Below, one piece after another: positions 19,669 to 27,634 of a stretch of 52,327 bases of DNA. Position 1 is the first letter of the stretch. The number at the start of each line of letters is the position of its first letter. This DNA comes from HRBIN12 sp964447335. Its GTDB lineage: Bacteria > Actinomycetota > UBA4738 > HRBIN12. The stretch is taken from assembly GCA_964447335.1 (NCBI GenBank), contig CAYUSA010000017.1, positions 1-52,327 of the forward strand, written 5' to 3'. The notes beneath the pieces were generated by a model. It was not told where the DNA came from, ran no database searches, and saw only the letters and a program-made list of their open reading frames with translations. A program made the translations under genes and the position numbers.

Positions 19669-20219
19669 GCGTCGTCACCTCGGATGTCGGCTCGAAGGGT
19701 CTCCAGGGCACGGGCGGTGAGCGACTTCACGGCCGCGATGGAGCAGTGCAGGAGGTCGGCGGTCTCGCGCTCGGACCGATCCTCGTAATAGCGGAGCACG
19801 ATCGCGGCGCGCTGGCGCGACGGGAGCTTGTGGAGCGCCCTCCACACCTCGTCTCGCTCGCCGATGTCGTGAGGCGCCACGGCCGGGGCGGAGCGCGGTC
19901 CCTCACGCTCGACGTATGCGCGCTCGACCCGAAGGTGGCGTAGGCGCGACGTGTGCAGATTCACGACCGTGCGTTTCAGGTAGGCGTCGAAGGCGTCCGG
20001 GACCCGGAGGTGCCGAAGGCGACCGACGACTCGGATGAAGGCCTCCTGGACCAGGTCCTCGGCCTCGGCGTGATCCCCGGTGAGGAGGTAGGCGAAACCG
20101 ATCGTCGCGGGGACGTGCCGAGCGTAGAGCTCCTCGAGCCGCCCCGCATGCTCCGGCTCTCGCCTCGCGGATTCGCTCGCCGTGTGATCCTCCGTGTCCA
20201 AGGGCTGGAGGCCGCGCAT
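19665..20219 (-). CDS. ECF RNA polymerase sigma factor (SigE-like family)
   Basis: A 184-residue sigma-70 family protein. Region 2 is visible at about residues 25-95 (LEELYARHVPATIGFAYLLTGD, then the DLVQEAFIRV helix). Region 4 is at about 125-175 (LPSRQRAAIVLRYYEDRSERETADLL followed by the recognition helix). There is no region 1.1 or 3, as expected for ECF factors. ATG 20219 has a GGATCGAG site. GATACT about 30 nt upstream on the minus strand is a possible -10. It is followed by and coupled to the membrane protein gene, its likely regulator. Confidence 0.88.
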   Translation of the reverse strand: MRGLQPLDTEDHTASESARREPEHAGRLEELYARHVPATIGFAYLLTGDHAEAEDLVQEAFIRVVGRLRHLRVPDAFDAYLKRTVVNLHTSRLRHLRVERAYVEREGPRSAPAVAPHDIGERDEVWRALHKLPSRQRAAIVLRYYEDRSERETADLLHCSIAAVKSLTARALETLRADIRGDDA

Positions 20220-20281
20220 CTCGATCCCATGACGCCTGAGAGACCCAAGAAGTATCGCTGGTCGGCTCGCCCTCTCGGGCT

Positions 20282-21143
20282 CTAGGTGAAGCGAATCTCG
20301 GCCGAGTCGCACACGCGCCGGTAGCCGATTCGCGCGTAGATCGCGTTCGAGGTCGGGTTCGCGAGGTCCGTGTACAGGAAGCAGGCGCGGTGCCCTCGGC
20401 CGAGGAGCCACCGGCTGAGCTCGGCGACGAGAGCCGTCCCGTAGCCGCGGCGGCGGTGCTCGGGCGGCGTGTAGACCGGGCCGATGCGGATACCGCCGGG
20501 CGTGGGGCTCGAGAAGCCGGCCAGCGACACCGGTCGACCCCCGTCCTCCCACAGCCAGTACCCGGCGTCGTCGGCGCCGATGCGCGCGTCGAGCATGCGC
20601 TCCACGTGACCCGGGTCACGGCTCGGCCCGAGGGTCGCCTCCTCGACGAACGCGACCAGCCAGTCGAGCAGGAGACCGCGGTCGGCCTCGACCGCTCGAC
20701 GAGCGATCCCGCCCGTGCCCGGGACGTCGAGCACCTCGGTGAGCGCGTACACGCCCTGGCGCTGGGCGACCTCGGTCCGCACGTGGGGCGCGCTCGGCCC
20801 AACGCTCGGCCGCCCGATGCACGTGGGGCACGTTGCCGACGAGTCCGGGTGTCTCGGGATCGTCGCGGGTCACGGCGTCGATCACCGCCTCGAGGGCCCC
20901 GGGCGTCGCGGGGTCGGCGAGGATCGCGTTGAACGGCGGCGTCCGCGAGGCGGCCGCGACGGGCCGGCCGTCCTCGACCGCGAGCCAGGCGAGGAAGGTC
21001 GGATACAGGTCCGGGTGATCCGTCACGGTCCCCGCGATCCCGAGCATGAGGTTGTGCCGCGCCTCGGCGTCGGGATCCGGCGCCAGGAGCGACGCCGCGA
21101 GCTCGAGGAACGCGCGCGCGCTGTCGGGACGGAGGATCTGCAT
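20282..21143 (-). pseudogene. GNAT-family N-acetyltransferase, split by a one-base frameshift
   Basis: Two frames together make one protein of about 286 residues. The N-terminal part (from ATG 21143) carries the EARHNLMLGIAG and ASRTPPFNAIL segments. The C-terminal part holds the acetyl-CoA fold with the IRIGPVYTPPEHRRRGYGTALV loop and LYTDLANPTSNAIYARIGY. The frames meet near the four-G run at 20785-20788; removing one G restores a continuous family-like protein (total length 862 nt, one more than a multiple of three). It may be an assembly error or a true lesion. TACCAT lies 6 nt before the ATG, so the transcript is probably leaderless. Confidence 0.72.
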
Positions 21144-21149
21144 CCCGCG

Positions 21150-21155
21150 ATGGTA
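21150..21155 (-). promoter_or_regulatory. Leaderless-type -10 for the GNAT gene
   Basis: TACCAT (minus strand) with a 6-nt gap to ATG 21143. Confidence 0.4.
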
Positions 21156-21162
21156 CCGACGC

Positions 21163-23190
21163 TCAGTCGGCCGAGAACAGATCGGCGAGGAGGACGTCGA
21201 CGCCCTCGGTCGTGCCGGCGGTCGCGGCGACGACCCCATCCTCGGTCCGGTCGGCGTACGTCGCCTCCTGTCGGAAGTGCGCGCGGACGTCCGGGGGCAG
21301 GAAGCGCGTGAGCTGGGCGTACCAGTGGCGGTCCTCGCGACCGCCGCCGCGCCGGTGGTACCGGAGCGGGAACGAGACCTCCAGGTGGTGTCGCGCCCGC
21401 GTGAGCGCGACGTAGAACAGGCGGCGCTCCTCCTCGATCTGCTCGTCGTCGCCGGTCGCCATGTCCGAGGGGAACATCCCGTCGGCCGCGTGGATCACGT
21501 GCACGACATCCCACTCGCCGCCCTTGGCCGAGTGCACCGTGGAGAGCACCAGGTAGTCCTCGTCGAGGAGCGGCGGCCCGGCGAGGTCCGAGGTCGACAC
21601 CGGCGGGTCGAGCGTGAGGTCGGTGACGAACCGCTCGCGCGTGGGGAAGCCGCCCGCGAGCTGCTCGAGCTGCTCGAGGTCGCGCAGTCGCGGCTCGGGA
21701 GCGTCGTACCGGCGGCGGAGGATCGGCTCGAGCCACCGGCGAACGTGCTCGAGCTGAACGGCCGGCGGCGGCGCCTGCTCGACCGCGCACACCGCGACGA
21801 CCTCGCGGAGCGCGTCGAGCTCGGGGCGGGCCGCGAGCGGTGCGTCGAGCTCGCCCTCGGCGAGACGCCGAAGCGCCGAGCCCTCCTCGACGCCGAGCGC
21901 CGAGAGCAGCCGTCGCGCGCTCGCCGGACCGACGCCGCTAGGGAGCTGGAGCACACGGAACCAGCTCACCTCGTCGAGCGGGTTGTCCATCACGCGGAGC
22001 ACCGCGAGCGCGTCCTTCACGTGGGCGCTCTCGAGGAACTTCAGCCCGCCGTACTTCACGAACGGGATGTTCCGGCGACCGAGCTCGACCTCGAGCAGGT
22101 CGGAGTGGTGCGCGGCGCGGAACAGCACCGCCTGCTCCTTGAGCGCGGTGCCGCGCTCGCGATGCTCGAGCACCGAGCGGCACACCGCGTCGGCCTGATC
22201 GGCGTCGTCGAGGCACGTACGGAGCAGCGGCCGCGAGCCGTCCGTGCGGTCGGTCCACAGCGTCTTCTCGTGCCGCTGCGGGCTGAGCGCGATCACCGCG
22301 TTCGAGGCGTCGAGGATTGGCTGGCTCGACCGGTAGTTGCGCTCGAGCCGCACGATCGTCGTGCCGGGGAAGCGCTCGGGGAACTCGAGGATGTTGCGCA
22401 CGGTCGCCGCGCGGAACCCGTAGATCGCCTGCGCGTCGTCGCCGACGACCGTGAGCCCGTGCCCCTCGGGCTGCATCGCGGCGAGGATGTCCGCCTGCAG
22501 CGCGTTCGTGTCCTGGTACTCGTCGACGAGGACATGCTCGAACATCGCGTTCGCGGTCGCGCCCGCCGGAGAGGTGGCGAGCGCGCGCCAGTACAGGAGC
22601 AGGTCGTCGTAGTCGAGCGCGTTCGCCGCGCGCTTGCGCTCGGTGTAGGCCCGCACGATCTGGCGGATGCCCTCGAACTCCTCGGCGCACCACGGGTAGT
22701 CGCGCTCGAGCACGTCGCGGAGCTTCTCCTGCGCGTTCACCGTGCGCGAGTACACGTCGGCGAGCGTCTCCTTGCGGGGGAACCGCCGCTCGCCCTGCCC
22801 GAGCCCGAGCTCGCCCCGGATCAGGTCCATGAGGTCGGCGGTGTCGGAGCGGTCGAGGACGGTGAAGTCCGGCGAGAGCGCGAGTGCCCGCCCGTGGAGC
22901 CGCAGCAGGCGGTTGCCCATCGCGTGGAACGTGCCGCCCCAGACCCGGCCGACGCCGCGCTCGCCCGCTAGGCGCTCGGCGCGGCGCAGCATCTCGTGCG
23001 CCGCTCGGCGGGTGAAGGTGAGGAGCAGGATGCGCTCGGGCCGCACGCCGCGGTCCACGAGGCTCGCCACCCGGCACGCCAGGGTCCACGTCTTCCCGCT
23101 CCCGGCGCCGGCCACGACGAGCAGGGGCCCGCCGTCGTGCTCGACCGCCTCGCGCTGGGCGTGGTTCAGGGATTCGTTCGCATCGAACAT
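21163..23190 (-). CDS. UvrD/PcrA-type superfamily 1 DNA helicase
   Basis: A 675-residue ATP-dependent 3'-5' helicase. Motif I is VVAGAGSGKTWTL (about 25-37), with the LNHAQREAV Q motif just before it. Motif Ia is LTFTRRAAHEM; motif II is LVDEYQDTN; motif III is VVGDDAQAIYGFR; motif IV is RLERNYRSSQ. Motif V is LSTVHSAKGGEWDVV and motif VI is RRLFYVALTRAR. All catalytic motifs are intact. It lacks the nuclease domain of AddA/RecB and the HRDC domain of UvrD2. A repair role is expected. The start is ATG 23190, with TAAGCT 8 nt upstream, again without a clear ribosome binding site. Confidence 0.93.
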   Translation of the reverse strand: MFDANESLNHAQREAVEHDGGPLLVVAGAGSGKTWTLACRVASLVDRGVRPERILLLTFTRRAAHEMLRRAERLAGERGVGRVWGGTFHAMGNRLLRLHGRALALSPDFTVLDRSDTADLMDLIRGELGLGQGERRFPRKETLADVYSRTVNAQEKLRDVLERDYPWCAEEFEGIRQIVRAYTERKRAANALDYDDLLLYWRALATSPAGATANAMFEHVLVDEYQDTNALQADILAAMQPEGHGLTVVGDDAQAIYGFRAATVRNILEFPERFPGTTIVRLERNYRSSQPILDASNAVIALSPQRHEKTLWTDRTDGSRPLLRTCLDDADQADAVCRSVLEHRERGTALKEQAVLFRAAHHSDLLEVELGRRNIPFVKYGGLKFLESAHVKDALAVLRVMDNPLDEVSWFRVLQLPSGVGPASARRLLSALGVEEGSALRRLAEGELDAPLAARPELDALREVVAVCAVEQAPPPAVQLEHVRRWLEPILRRRYDAPEPRLRDLEQLEQLAGGFPTRERFVTDLTLDPPVSTSDLAGPPLLDEDYLVLSTVHSAKGGEWDVVHVIHAADGMFPSDMATGDDEQIEEERRLFYVALTRARHHLEVSFPLRYHRRGGGREDRHWYAQLTRFLPPDVRAHFRQEATYADRTEDGVVAATAGTTEGVDVLLADLFSAD

Positions 23191-23273
23191 GCGTTCGAAG
23201 CTTATGGGGCGGCGGCCCGCGGGGCAAGAAACATCTCCACCTCAGCACCTCGGCGGGGGGATACTGCCCGACG

Positions 23274-23864
23274 GTGTCTGCACACGAGGATGCGGTCGGG
23301 GAGGTGCGGAGAGGACTCGCCAGCCTCGCGAACGAAACGGCTCTCGTCCGCATTGACTTGGTGCTCCCCGGCTGGCAAGGACCGCTGCATGGACTGCATC
23401 GAACGCTCTACGGGTACGTCATGAACTGCTTCGCCTAGCTCGATCTCCTGTCCCTCTACCGGAGTCGCACCCACAAGCTCGGCGGCGAGCAGACAGAGCG
23501 GATGGTGAGCTTCATGGAAGACGAGATGGGATACGGGCACCTGCCGAGCCAGGTGGCCGTCCTCATCTGGCGGCACAAGCTCATGCATACGGCGAAGCCT
23601 CGTGCTCTCAAGGGAAGGAACACGGGCGAGTCATACAAGTGGCTACTTCAATGGGGGAGTGAACACCTGCCGCGGGAGTACCACATGCAGCTTCAGCAGT
23701 CGAAGGGCGCCCGGATCCTGAACATCGGCCTGGAGTTCCTTGTCGATGACTTGGTCCGGGGAGCCGAGAGCTACTTCGGGAAGGTCGAGGGTTCACCCGA
23801 TGCCGAGGCTCGCTTGGCGGCCACCTACAATGAGGTTCTCCGGCCCCGGTTGTTCGATGACTGA
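23274..23864 (+). pseudogene. Unknown conserved-looking protein interrupted by an in-frame TAG
   Basis: One frame of 197 codons runs from GTG 23274 to 23864 with a single TAG at codon 55 (23436-23438). Sequence on both sides is continuous in character: ...LHRTLYGYVMNCFA, stop, LDLLSLYRSRTHKLGGEQT.... A CAG-to-TAG change would explain it. An internal ATG at 23502 could still yield 120 residues. Codon use is less GC-biased than in the neighbours, hinting at transfer. The part after the stop contains a WRHKLMHTAKPR motif and an ARILNIGLEFLVDDL helix. I know no function. GATACT 8 nt before the GTG fits the window's leaderless pattern. Confidence 0.5.
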
Positions 23865-23941
23865 CCGGTGAGCCGCGAGCCGAGGTCTTGAAGCCGGGCG
23901 ATGCTCGTTTAGGTTGCGATGCATGGCCCACGGTGGGTCAG

Positions 23942-23969
23942 CCGACCCATCGACAGGTCGATGGGTCGG
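23942..23969. repeat. Perfect 13-bp inverted repeat with 2-nt centre
   Basis: 23942-23954 and 23957-23969 are exact reverse complements around AG. The surrounding gap (23865-24065) has no gene. It lies between the converging unknown gene and the flavodoxin gene, so a bidirectional terminator-like hairpin is possible, though no T-run follows; an operator is the alternative. Confidence 0.55.
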
Positions 23970-24065
23970 TATCGAAGCGGATAGGCCCCTTGCTCGAAGG
24001 ATGCGGTAGGTAGCTGGGGACGAGGATGGACCTCAGCTGGTCACGAGCAGTTTGCTCAGGGGTTG

Positions 24066-24560
24066 TCACGCCCGATCCGAGGCGGAGTCCGCGATCGAGT
24101 CCGCCCAGCGCTCCACGTCGCTCCAGTCGCGGAAGTCGCCGAGCGGTGTCTTGGCCGTCTTCACGATCCTGCGCTCGAGGAAGCCCAGGTCCTTCGGGTC
24201 GAGCGCCCCGCGGAACACACGGTGATCGCGGGCACCGATGGCGTCGAGGCGCCGCTTCTGCTTGTCCAAGAGAGCCTCGGCGTTCGCGTCGGTCCCCGTC
24301 GGCCCGCTGCTGAACAGCCAGACCGGGACGCGACGCAGGTCCTCCGCGTGGCGATCGAGGAACCTCTGAGCCTCCTTCATCCACGACCCGATGTACACGG
24401 CGCTCCCGACGACGACCGCGTCGTAGCGCTCGAGGCCGTCCACCTCCAGGACCGGCCGCACCTCCGCGTCCACCCCGCGCTCGCGGAGCCGGCGGCCGAT
24501 CGCCTCGGCGATCCCCTGCGTCGAACCGTGCTTGCTCGCGTATGTCACCAGCACCGTCAT
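24066..24560 (-). CDS. Flavodoxin-domain protein (HemG/protoporphyrinogen-oxidase-like)
   Basis: A 164-residue flavodoxin-like protein. The FMN phosphate loop is the N-terminal VLVTYASKHGSTQGIAEAIG (about 3-22). A second segment, YDAVVVGSAVYIGSWMKEA (about 46-64), matches the FMN isoalloxazine loop. Length and the GSAVYIGSW variant fit the HemG-like group, which includes menaquinone-dependent protoporphyrinogen oxidase, but also other flavodoxin-domain proteins; no haem genes are nearby. ATG 24560 is preferred because GAGGTGAGG lies just upstream; a GTG three codons earlier is possible. Confidence 0.8.
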   Translation of the reverse strand: MTVLVTYASKHGSTQGIAEAIGRRLRERGVDAEVRPVLEVDGLERYDAVVVGSAVYIGSWMKEAQRFLDRHAEDLRRVPVWLFSSGPTGTDANAEALLDKQKRRLDAIGARDHRVFRGALDPKDLGFLERRIVKTAKTPLGDFRDWSDVERWADSIADSASDRA

Positions 24561-24672
24561 GATCCTCACCTCACCGACACTCGACTATGCGGGGAGCCAC
24601 GCGAGGGGGGTCGGTCGCCCCGGGCTCGACGGGACGGCCGCTGTGGCGCCTGAACTGCTGTCGGGGGCGCAC

Positions 24673-24678
24673 TACCAT
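24673..24678 (+). promoter_or_regulatory. Leaderless-type -10 for the DUF2277 gene
   Basis: TACCAT followed by a 7-nt gap and the ATG at 24686. Confidence 0.45.
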
Positions 24679-24685
24679 CCGCCGC

Positions 24686-24880
24686 ATGTGTCGGAGCATC
24701 AAGAAGCTGCGCACGCCCGAGGGGCCGGCGACCGAGGGCGAGATCCGGGAGGCCGCGCTGCAGTTCGTGCGCAAGGTGAGCGGCTACCGGGCGCCGTCGA
24801 AGCGCAACGCCGAGGCGTTCGATGAAGCCGTCGACGAGGTGGCCGAGGTCTCGCGGCGACTGCTCGAGGCGATCACCTAG
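24686..24880 (+). CDS. DUF2277-family small protein
   Basis: A 64-residue protein matching the DUF2277 pattern: it starts MCRSIKKLRTPEGPAT, continues with EIREAALQFVRKVSGYRAPS and ends with a helix VDEVAEVSRRLLEAI. The family is widespread in Actinobacteria and other soil bacteria; function is unknown. The ATG at 24686 is set by the family N-terminus and by the leaderless-type hexamer before it. Its last 4 nt overlap the convergent lipoprotein gene. Confidence 0.82.
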   Translation: MCRSIKKLRTPEGPATEGEIREAALQFVRKVSGYRAPSKRNAEAFDEAVDEVAEVSRRLLEAIT

Positions 24881-25341
24881 TCCTCGGCGAAGAGCCGGCA
24901 GCTCTCGAGGCCGAGCCGGCTCGCGACGTGGTCGGCGTCGGCCCACGCGAGGGTGGCGTCCTCGGAGGGCCGGGACATGCCGTCGGCGTCGCCCTCCTCG
25001 GCCGCGGTGCGCACCTCCTCGAGCGCTCGAAGGGCCCGGTCGTACGCGGCGAGGAGCGCGCCGAAGCCCTCGGTATCGAGGGGCGGCGGGTCGAGGGATC
25101 GCAGGTCGTCCGCCATGCCCTCGAGGATCGGGATCGTCCGGCCGAGCGCATCGGCCCATCGCTCGACCGAGGCGGCATCCGGCTCGGGCAGGTCCGCTCC
25201 GATCTCGCGGACCCGCGCGAAGGCGTCGGTGCAGATCGCGTCGGCGCGTTCGACGAGCTCGGCGTGCGTGAGCGGGCCCTCCGCGCCGCAGGCGCCGAGC
25301 ACTAGCGCCGAGAGCACGAACACGGTGATGCGGGCACGCAT
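24877..25341 (-). CDS. Putative lipoprotein, unknown function
   Basis: A 154-residue protein with a short lipoprotein signal peptide: positive start, hydrophobic VFVLSALVL and lipobox LGAC with the lipidated cysteine at residue 18. The mature part is helical and acidic (two helices around residues 28-90 and a third at 95-125). It contains a second pair of cysteines (AICTDA and SCRLF) that could form a disulfide. A clear GAGGAGG site precedes ATG 25341. It is divergent from the decarboxylase gene. I do not recognise a named family. Confidence 0.62.
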   Translation of the reverse strand: MRARITVFVLSALVLGACGAEGPLTHAELVERADAICTDAFARVREIGADLPEPDAASVERWADALGRTIPILEGMADDLRSLDPPPLDTEGFGALLAAYDRALRALEEVRTAAEEGDADGMSRPSEDATLAWADADHVASRLGLESCRLFAED

Positions 25342-25384
25342 GCGTGATACCTCCTCGCCCAGCATCGACCCGAGCACGCTGCCG

Positions 25385-25390
25385 TAGCAT
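25385..25390 (+). promoter_or_regulatory. Leaderless-type -10 for the first decarboxylase
   Basis: TAGCAT with a 7-nt gap to ATG 25398. The hexamer overlaps an in-frame ATG at 25389, which argues against that codon as the start. Confidence 0.5.
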
Positions 25391-25397
25391 GGGCCGG

Positions 25398-26786
25398 ATG
25401 TACCCCCTAGACCCGGGTCCCGAGCAGATGCGCGAGATGGGCGAGGCCGCCCTCTCGTACCTGATCGACTTCCTGCACGGGCTCGAGGATGCGCCGGCCT
25501 CGAACCTCGAGGGCGGCCTCGAGGTCGCTCGGCGGTTGCGCTCGGCGCCACCCGAGGACGGCGGGCCGTTCGAGGAGGTCCTCGCCGAGGTCCGCGAGGC
25601 CGCAGCGCACGCCTATGAGCCCGCCGGCCCCGGCTACCTGGCGTACATCCCGGGCGGCGGGCTGTTCGCGGCGGCTCTCGGAGACTTCCTCGCGCTCGGC
25701 GTGAACCGGTACGTCGGGCTGTGGGCGCCGAGCCCCGCGGTCGTGCAGATCGAGGAGAACGTCGCGCGGTGGCTCTGCTCGCTGTTCGGCTGGGACGGCA
25801 CGTCGCAGGGCCTGCTGACGAGCGGTGGCTCGATGGCGAACTTCTCCGCGATGGTCGCGGCGCGCCACGCGAAGCTGGACGAGGACTTCCTCGACGGCAC
25901 GTACTACGTGAGCGAGCAGGCGCACGCGTCGGTCACGAAGGCGGCGACCCTCGCGGGGTTCTCGAAGCGGAACGTGCGGCTCGTGCCGACCGACGCGGAG
26001 CTGCGGATGGATCCCGACGCGCTGCGCCGGATGGTCGAGGCTGACCGCGCCGCCGGCCATCGCCCGTTCCTCGTCGCGCCGAGCGCGGGGACCACGAACA
26101 CCGGTGCGATCGACCCGCTCGACGCGGTCGCCGACGTCGCCGAGGAGCACGGGCTGTGGATGCACGTCGACGGCGCGTACGGTGGGTTCTTCGTCCTCAC
26201 CGAGCGCGGCGCTGAGCGCTTCCGCGGCATCGAGCGCGCCGACAGCATCACGCTCGACCCGCACAAGGGGATGTTCCTGCCGTACGGCACCGGCGCGCTC
26301 GTCGTGCGCGACGGCGAGAACCTACGCCAGGCGCACTACGAGGGAGCGGCGTACCTCCAGGACCTGGCGCCGGCGGGCGAGCTGCCGAACTACAGCGAGT
26401 ACTCGGCCGAGCTCTCGCGCGAGTGGCGAGGCCTGCGCGTGTGGCTGCCGCTGAAGCTGCACGGCGTCTCGGCGTTCCGCGAGGCGCTGGACGAGAAGCT
26501 CGACCTGACCGAGGCGCTGTACGAGGGCTTGAAGGCCATCCCCGAGCTCGAGCTGAGGTGGGCGCCCCAGCTCACCGTGGTGCCGTTCCGCCTGCGCGAC
26601 CGCGACGCCGAGACGAACCGGCGCTTCCTGGAGCGGATCAACGCGAGCAAGCGCGTGTTCCTGTCGAGCACGCTCGTGCACGGCGGGTACACGCTCCGCG
26701 CGTGCATCGTGAGCCACCGCACGCACCGTGACCGGATCGACGAGTGCATCGACATCGTGCGGTCCTCGGCGGCCGGGGTCGCGTGA
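25398..26786 (+). CDS. Group II pyridoxal-phosphate-dependent decarboxylase (copy A)
   Basis: A 462-residue PLP fold-type I enzyme of the aromatic-amino-acid/glutamate decarboxylase group. Visible are the substrate-side motif PGYLAYIPGGG, the cofactor phosphate region LLTSGGSMANFSAM, the histidine stacking region EQAHASVTKAA, D in MHVDGAYGG and the Schiff-base lysine K290 in LDPHKGMF. It is close in layout to L-amino-acid decarboxylases that produce amines; the substrate cannot be read from sequence. The start at 25398 follows from the TANNNT box 7 nt upstream and family alignment. A 4-nt gap separates it from the glycosylase gene, so they probably share a transcript. Confidence 0.88.
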   Translation: MYPLDPGPEQMREMGEAALSYLIDFLHGLEDAPASNLEGGLEVARRLRSAPPEDGGPFEEVLAEVREAAAHAYEPAGPGYLAYIPGGGLFAAALGDFLALGVNRYVGLWAPSPAVVQIEENVARWLCSLFGWDGTSQGLLTSGGSMANFSAMVAARHAKLDEDFLDGTYYVSEQAHASVTKAATLAGFSKRNVRLVPTDAELRMDPDALRRMVEADRAAGHRPFLVAPSAGTTNTGAIDPLDAVADVAEEHGLWMHVDGAYGGFFVLTERGAERFRGIERADSITLDPHKGMFLPYGTGALVVRDGENLRQAHYEGAAYLQDLAPAGELPNYSEYSAELSREWRGLRVWLPLKLHGVSAFREALDEKLDLTEALYEGLKAIPELELRWAPQLTVVPFRLRDRDAETNRRFLERINASKRVFLSSTLVHGGYTLRACIVSHRTHRDRIDECIDIVRSSAAGVA

Positions 26787-26790
26787 GGCC

Positions 26791-27624
26791 GTGCCCGAGC
26801 TCCCCGAGGTGCAGGCGCTCGCCGAGCGGCTGGACGCCGTCCTCGCGGGCGCGCCGCTCGAGCGGTTCGATCTCCTGCAGTTCTCGTCGCTGAAGACCGT
26901 GACGCCGCGGCCGTCGGAGCTCGTCGGCACCAAGCTCGAGCGGGTGAGGCGTCGCGGCAAGTACCTGGTGCTCGAGCTCGGGGGGCCGAGGCTGTTCGTG
27001 CACCTCTCGCAGGGCGGGCGCGTGGACGTGGAGGACCCGCCGAAGGCGACGAAGCCGCGCGGTGCCGTGGCCCGCCTCCGGTTCGCAGGCCGGCCGTCGA
27101 TCCTCGTCAAGGAGTTCGGGCGCGAGCGCAAGGCGGGCGTGTGGGCGTTCGCCGAGGGCGACGACGGGCCGCTCGCGCTCCTTGGCCCCGAGCCGGACTC
27201 CGAGGCGTTCGAGCTGCTCGTGGCGGAGGGCGACGACGCACGGCGCGTGCACACGATCCTCCGCGACCAGCGCACGGTCGCCGGCATCGGCCGCGGGTAC
27301 TCCGACGACGTGCTGCATCGCGCGCGCTTGTCGCCGACCGCCGTGCTCGCGAAGCTCTCGGCCGAGCAGCGGCGCGCGCTCCTGGACGCGGTGCGCGAGG
27401 TGCTCGCCGAGGCGCTCGAGGTCGAGCGCCGGCGCACCGGCGGACTGCCGACCAAGCTCGGCGACCACTTCACGGTCCACGGGCGGTACGGCACGCCGTG
27501 CCCTCGGTGCGGGGCGGACCTGCGGCGCATCTCGTACGGGTCGCACGAGATCACGTACTGCCCGGCATGCCAGACCGGCGGCAAGGTGCTCGCCGACCGG
27601 CGGCTGTCGCGGCTCGTCCGATAG
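26791..27624 (+). CDS. Formamidopyrimidine-DNA glycosylase/endonuclease VIII family (Fpg/Nei)
   Basis: A 277-residue base-excision repair enzyme. After removal of the initiator residue the catalytic proline is N-terminal (PELPEVQALAERL), with E2 next to it. The helix-two-turn-helix segment lies around 150-225. The C-terminal zinc finger is intact (CPRCG ... YCPACQTGG ... LADRRLSRL, about 236-273). The conserved lysine and arginine of Fpg/Nei are plausible, but Fpg versus Nei specificity is not resolved. GTG 26791 is fixed by the obligatory P2. It follows the decarboxylase after 4 nt. Confidence 0.9.
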   Translation: MPELPEVQALAERLDAVLAGAPLERFDLLQFSSLKTVTPRPSELVGTKLERVRRRGKYLVLELGGPRLFVHLSQGGRVDVEDPPKATKPRGAVARLRFAGRPSILVKEFGRERKAGVWAFAEGDDGPLALLGPEPDSEAFELLVAEGDDARRVHTILRDQRTVAGIGRGYSDDVLHRARLSPTAVLAKLSAEQRRALLDAVREVLAEALEVERRRTGGLPTKLGDHFTVHGRYGTPCPRCGADLRRISYGSHEITYCPACQTGGKVLADRRLSRLVR

Positions 27625-27627
27625 CCT
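27622..27627 (+). promoter_or_regulatory. Leaderless-type -10 for the deaminase
   Basis: TAGCCT with a 7-nt gap to GTG 27635; its TAG is also the stop codon of the glycosylase gene (27622-27624). Confidence 0.5.
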
Positions 27628-27634
27628 GCTCGCC

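Noticed and set aside
25389..25391. In-frame ATG as start of the first decarboxylase
   Set aside because: It overlaps the last bases of the TAGCAT -10; ATG 25398 fits both the 7-nt spacing and the family.
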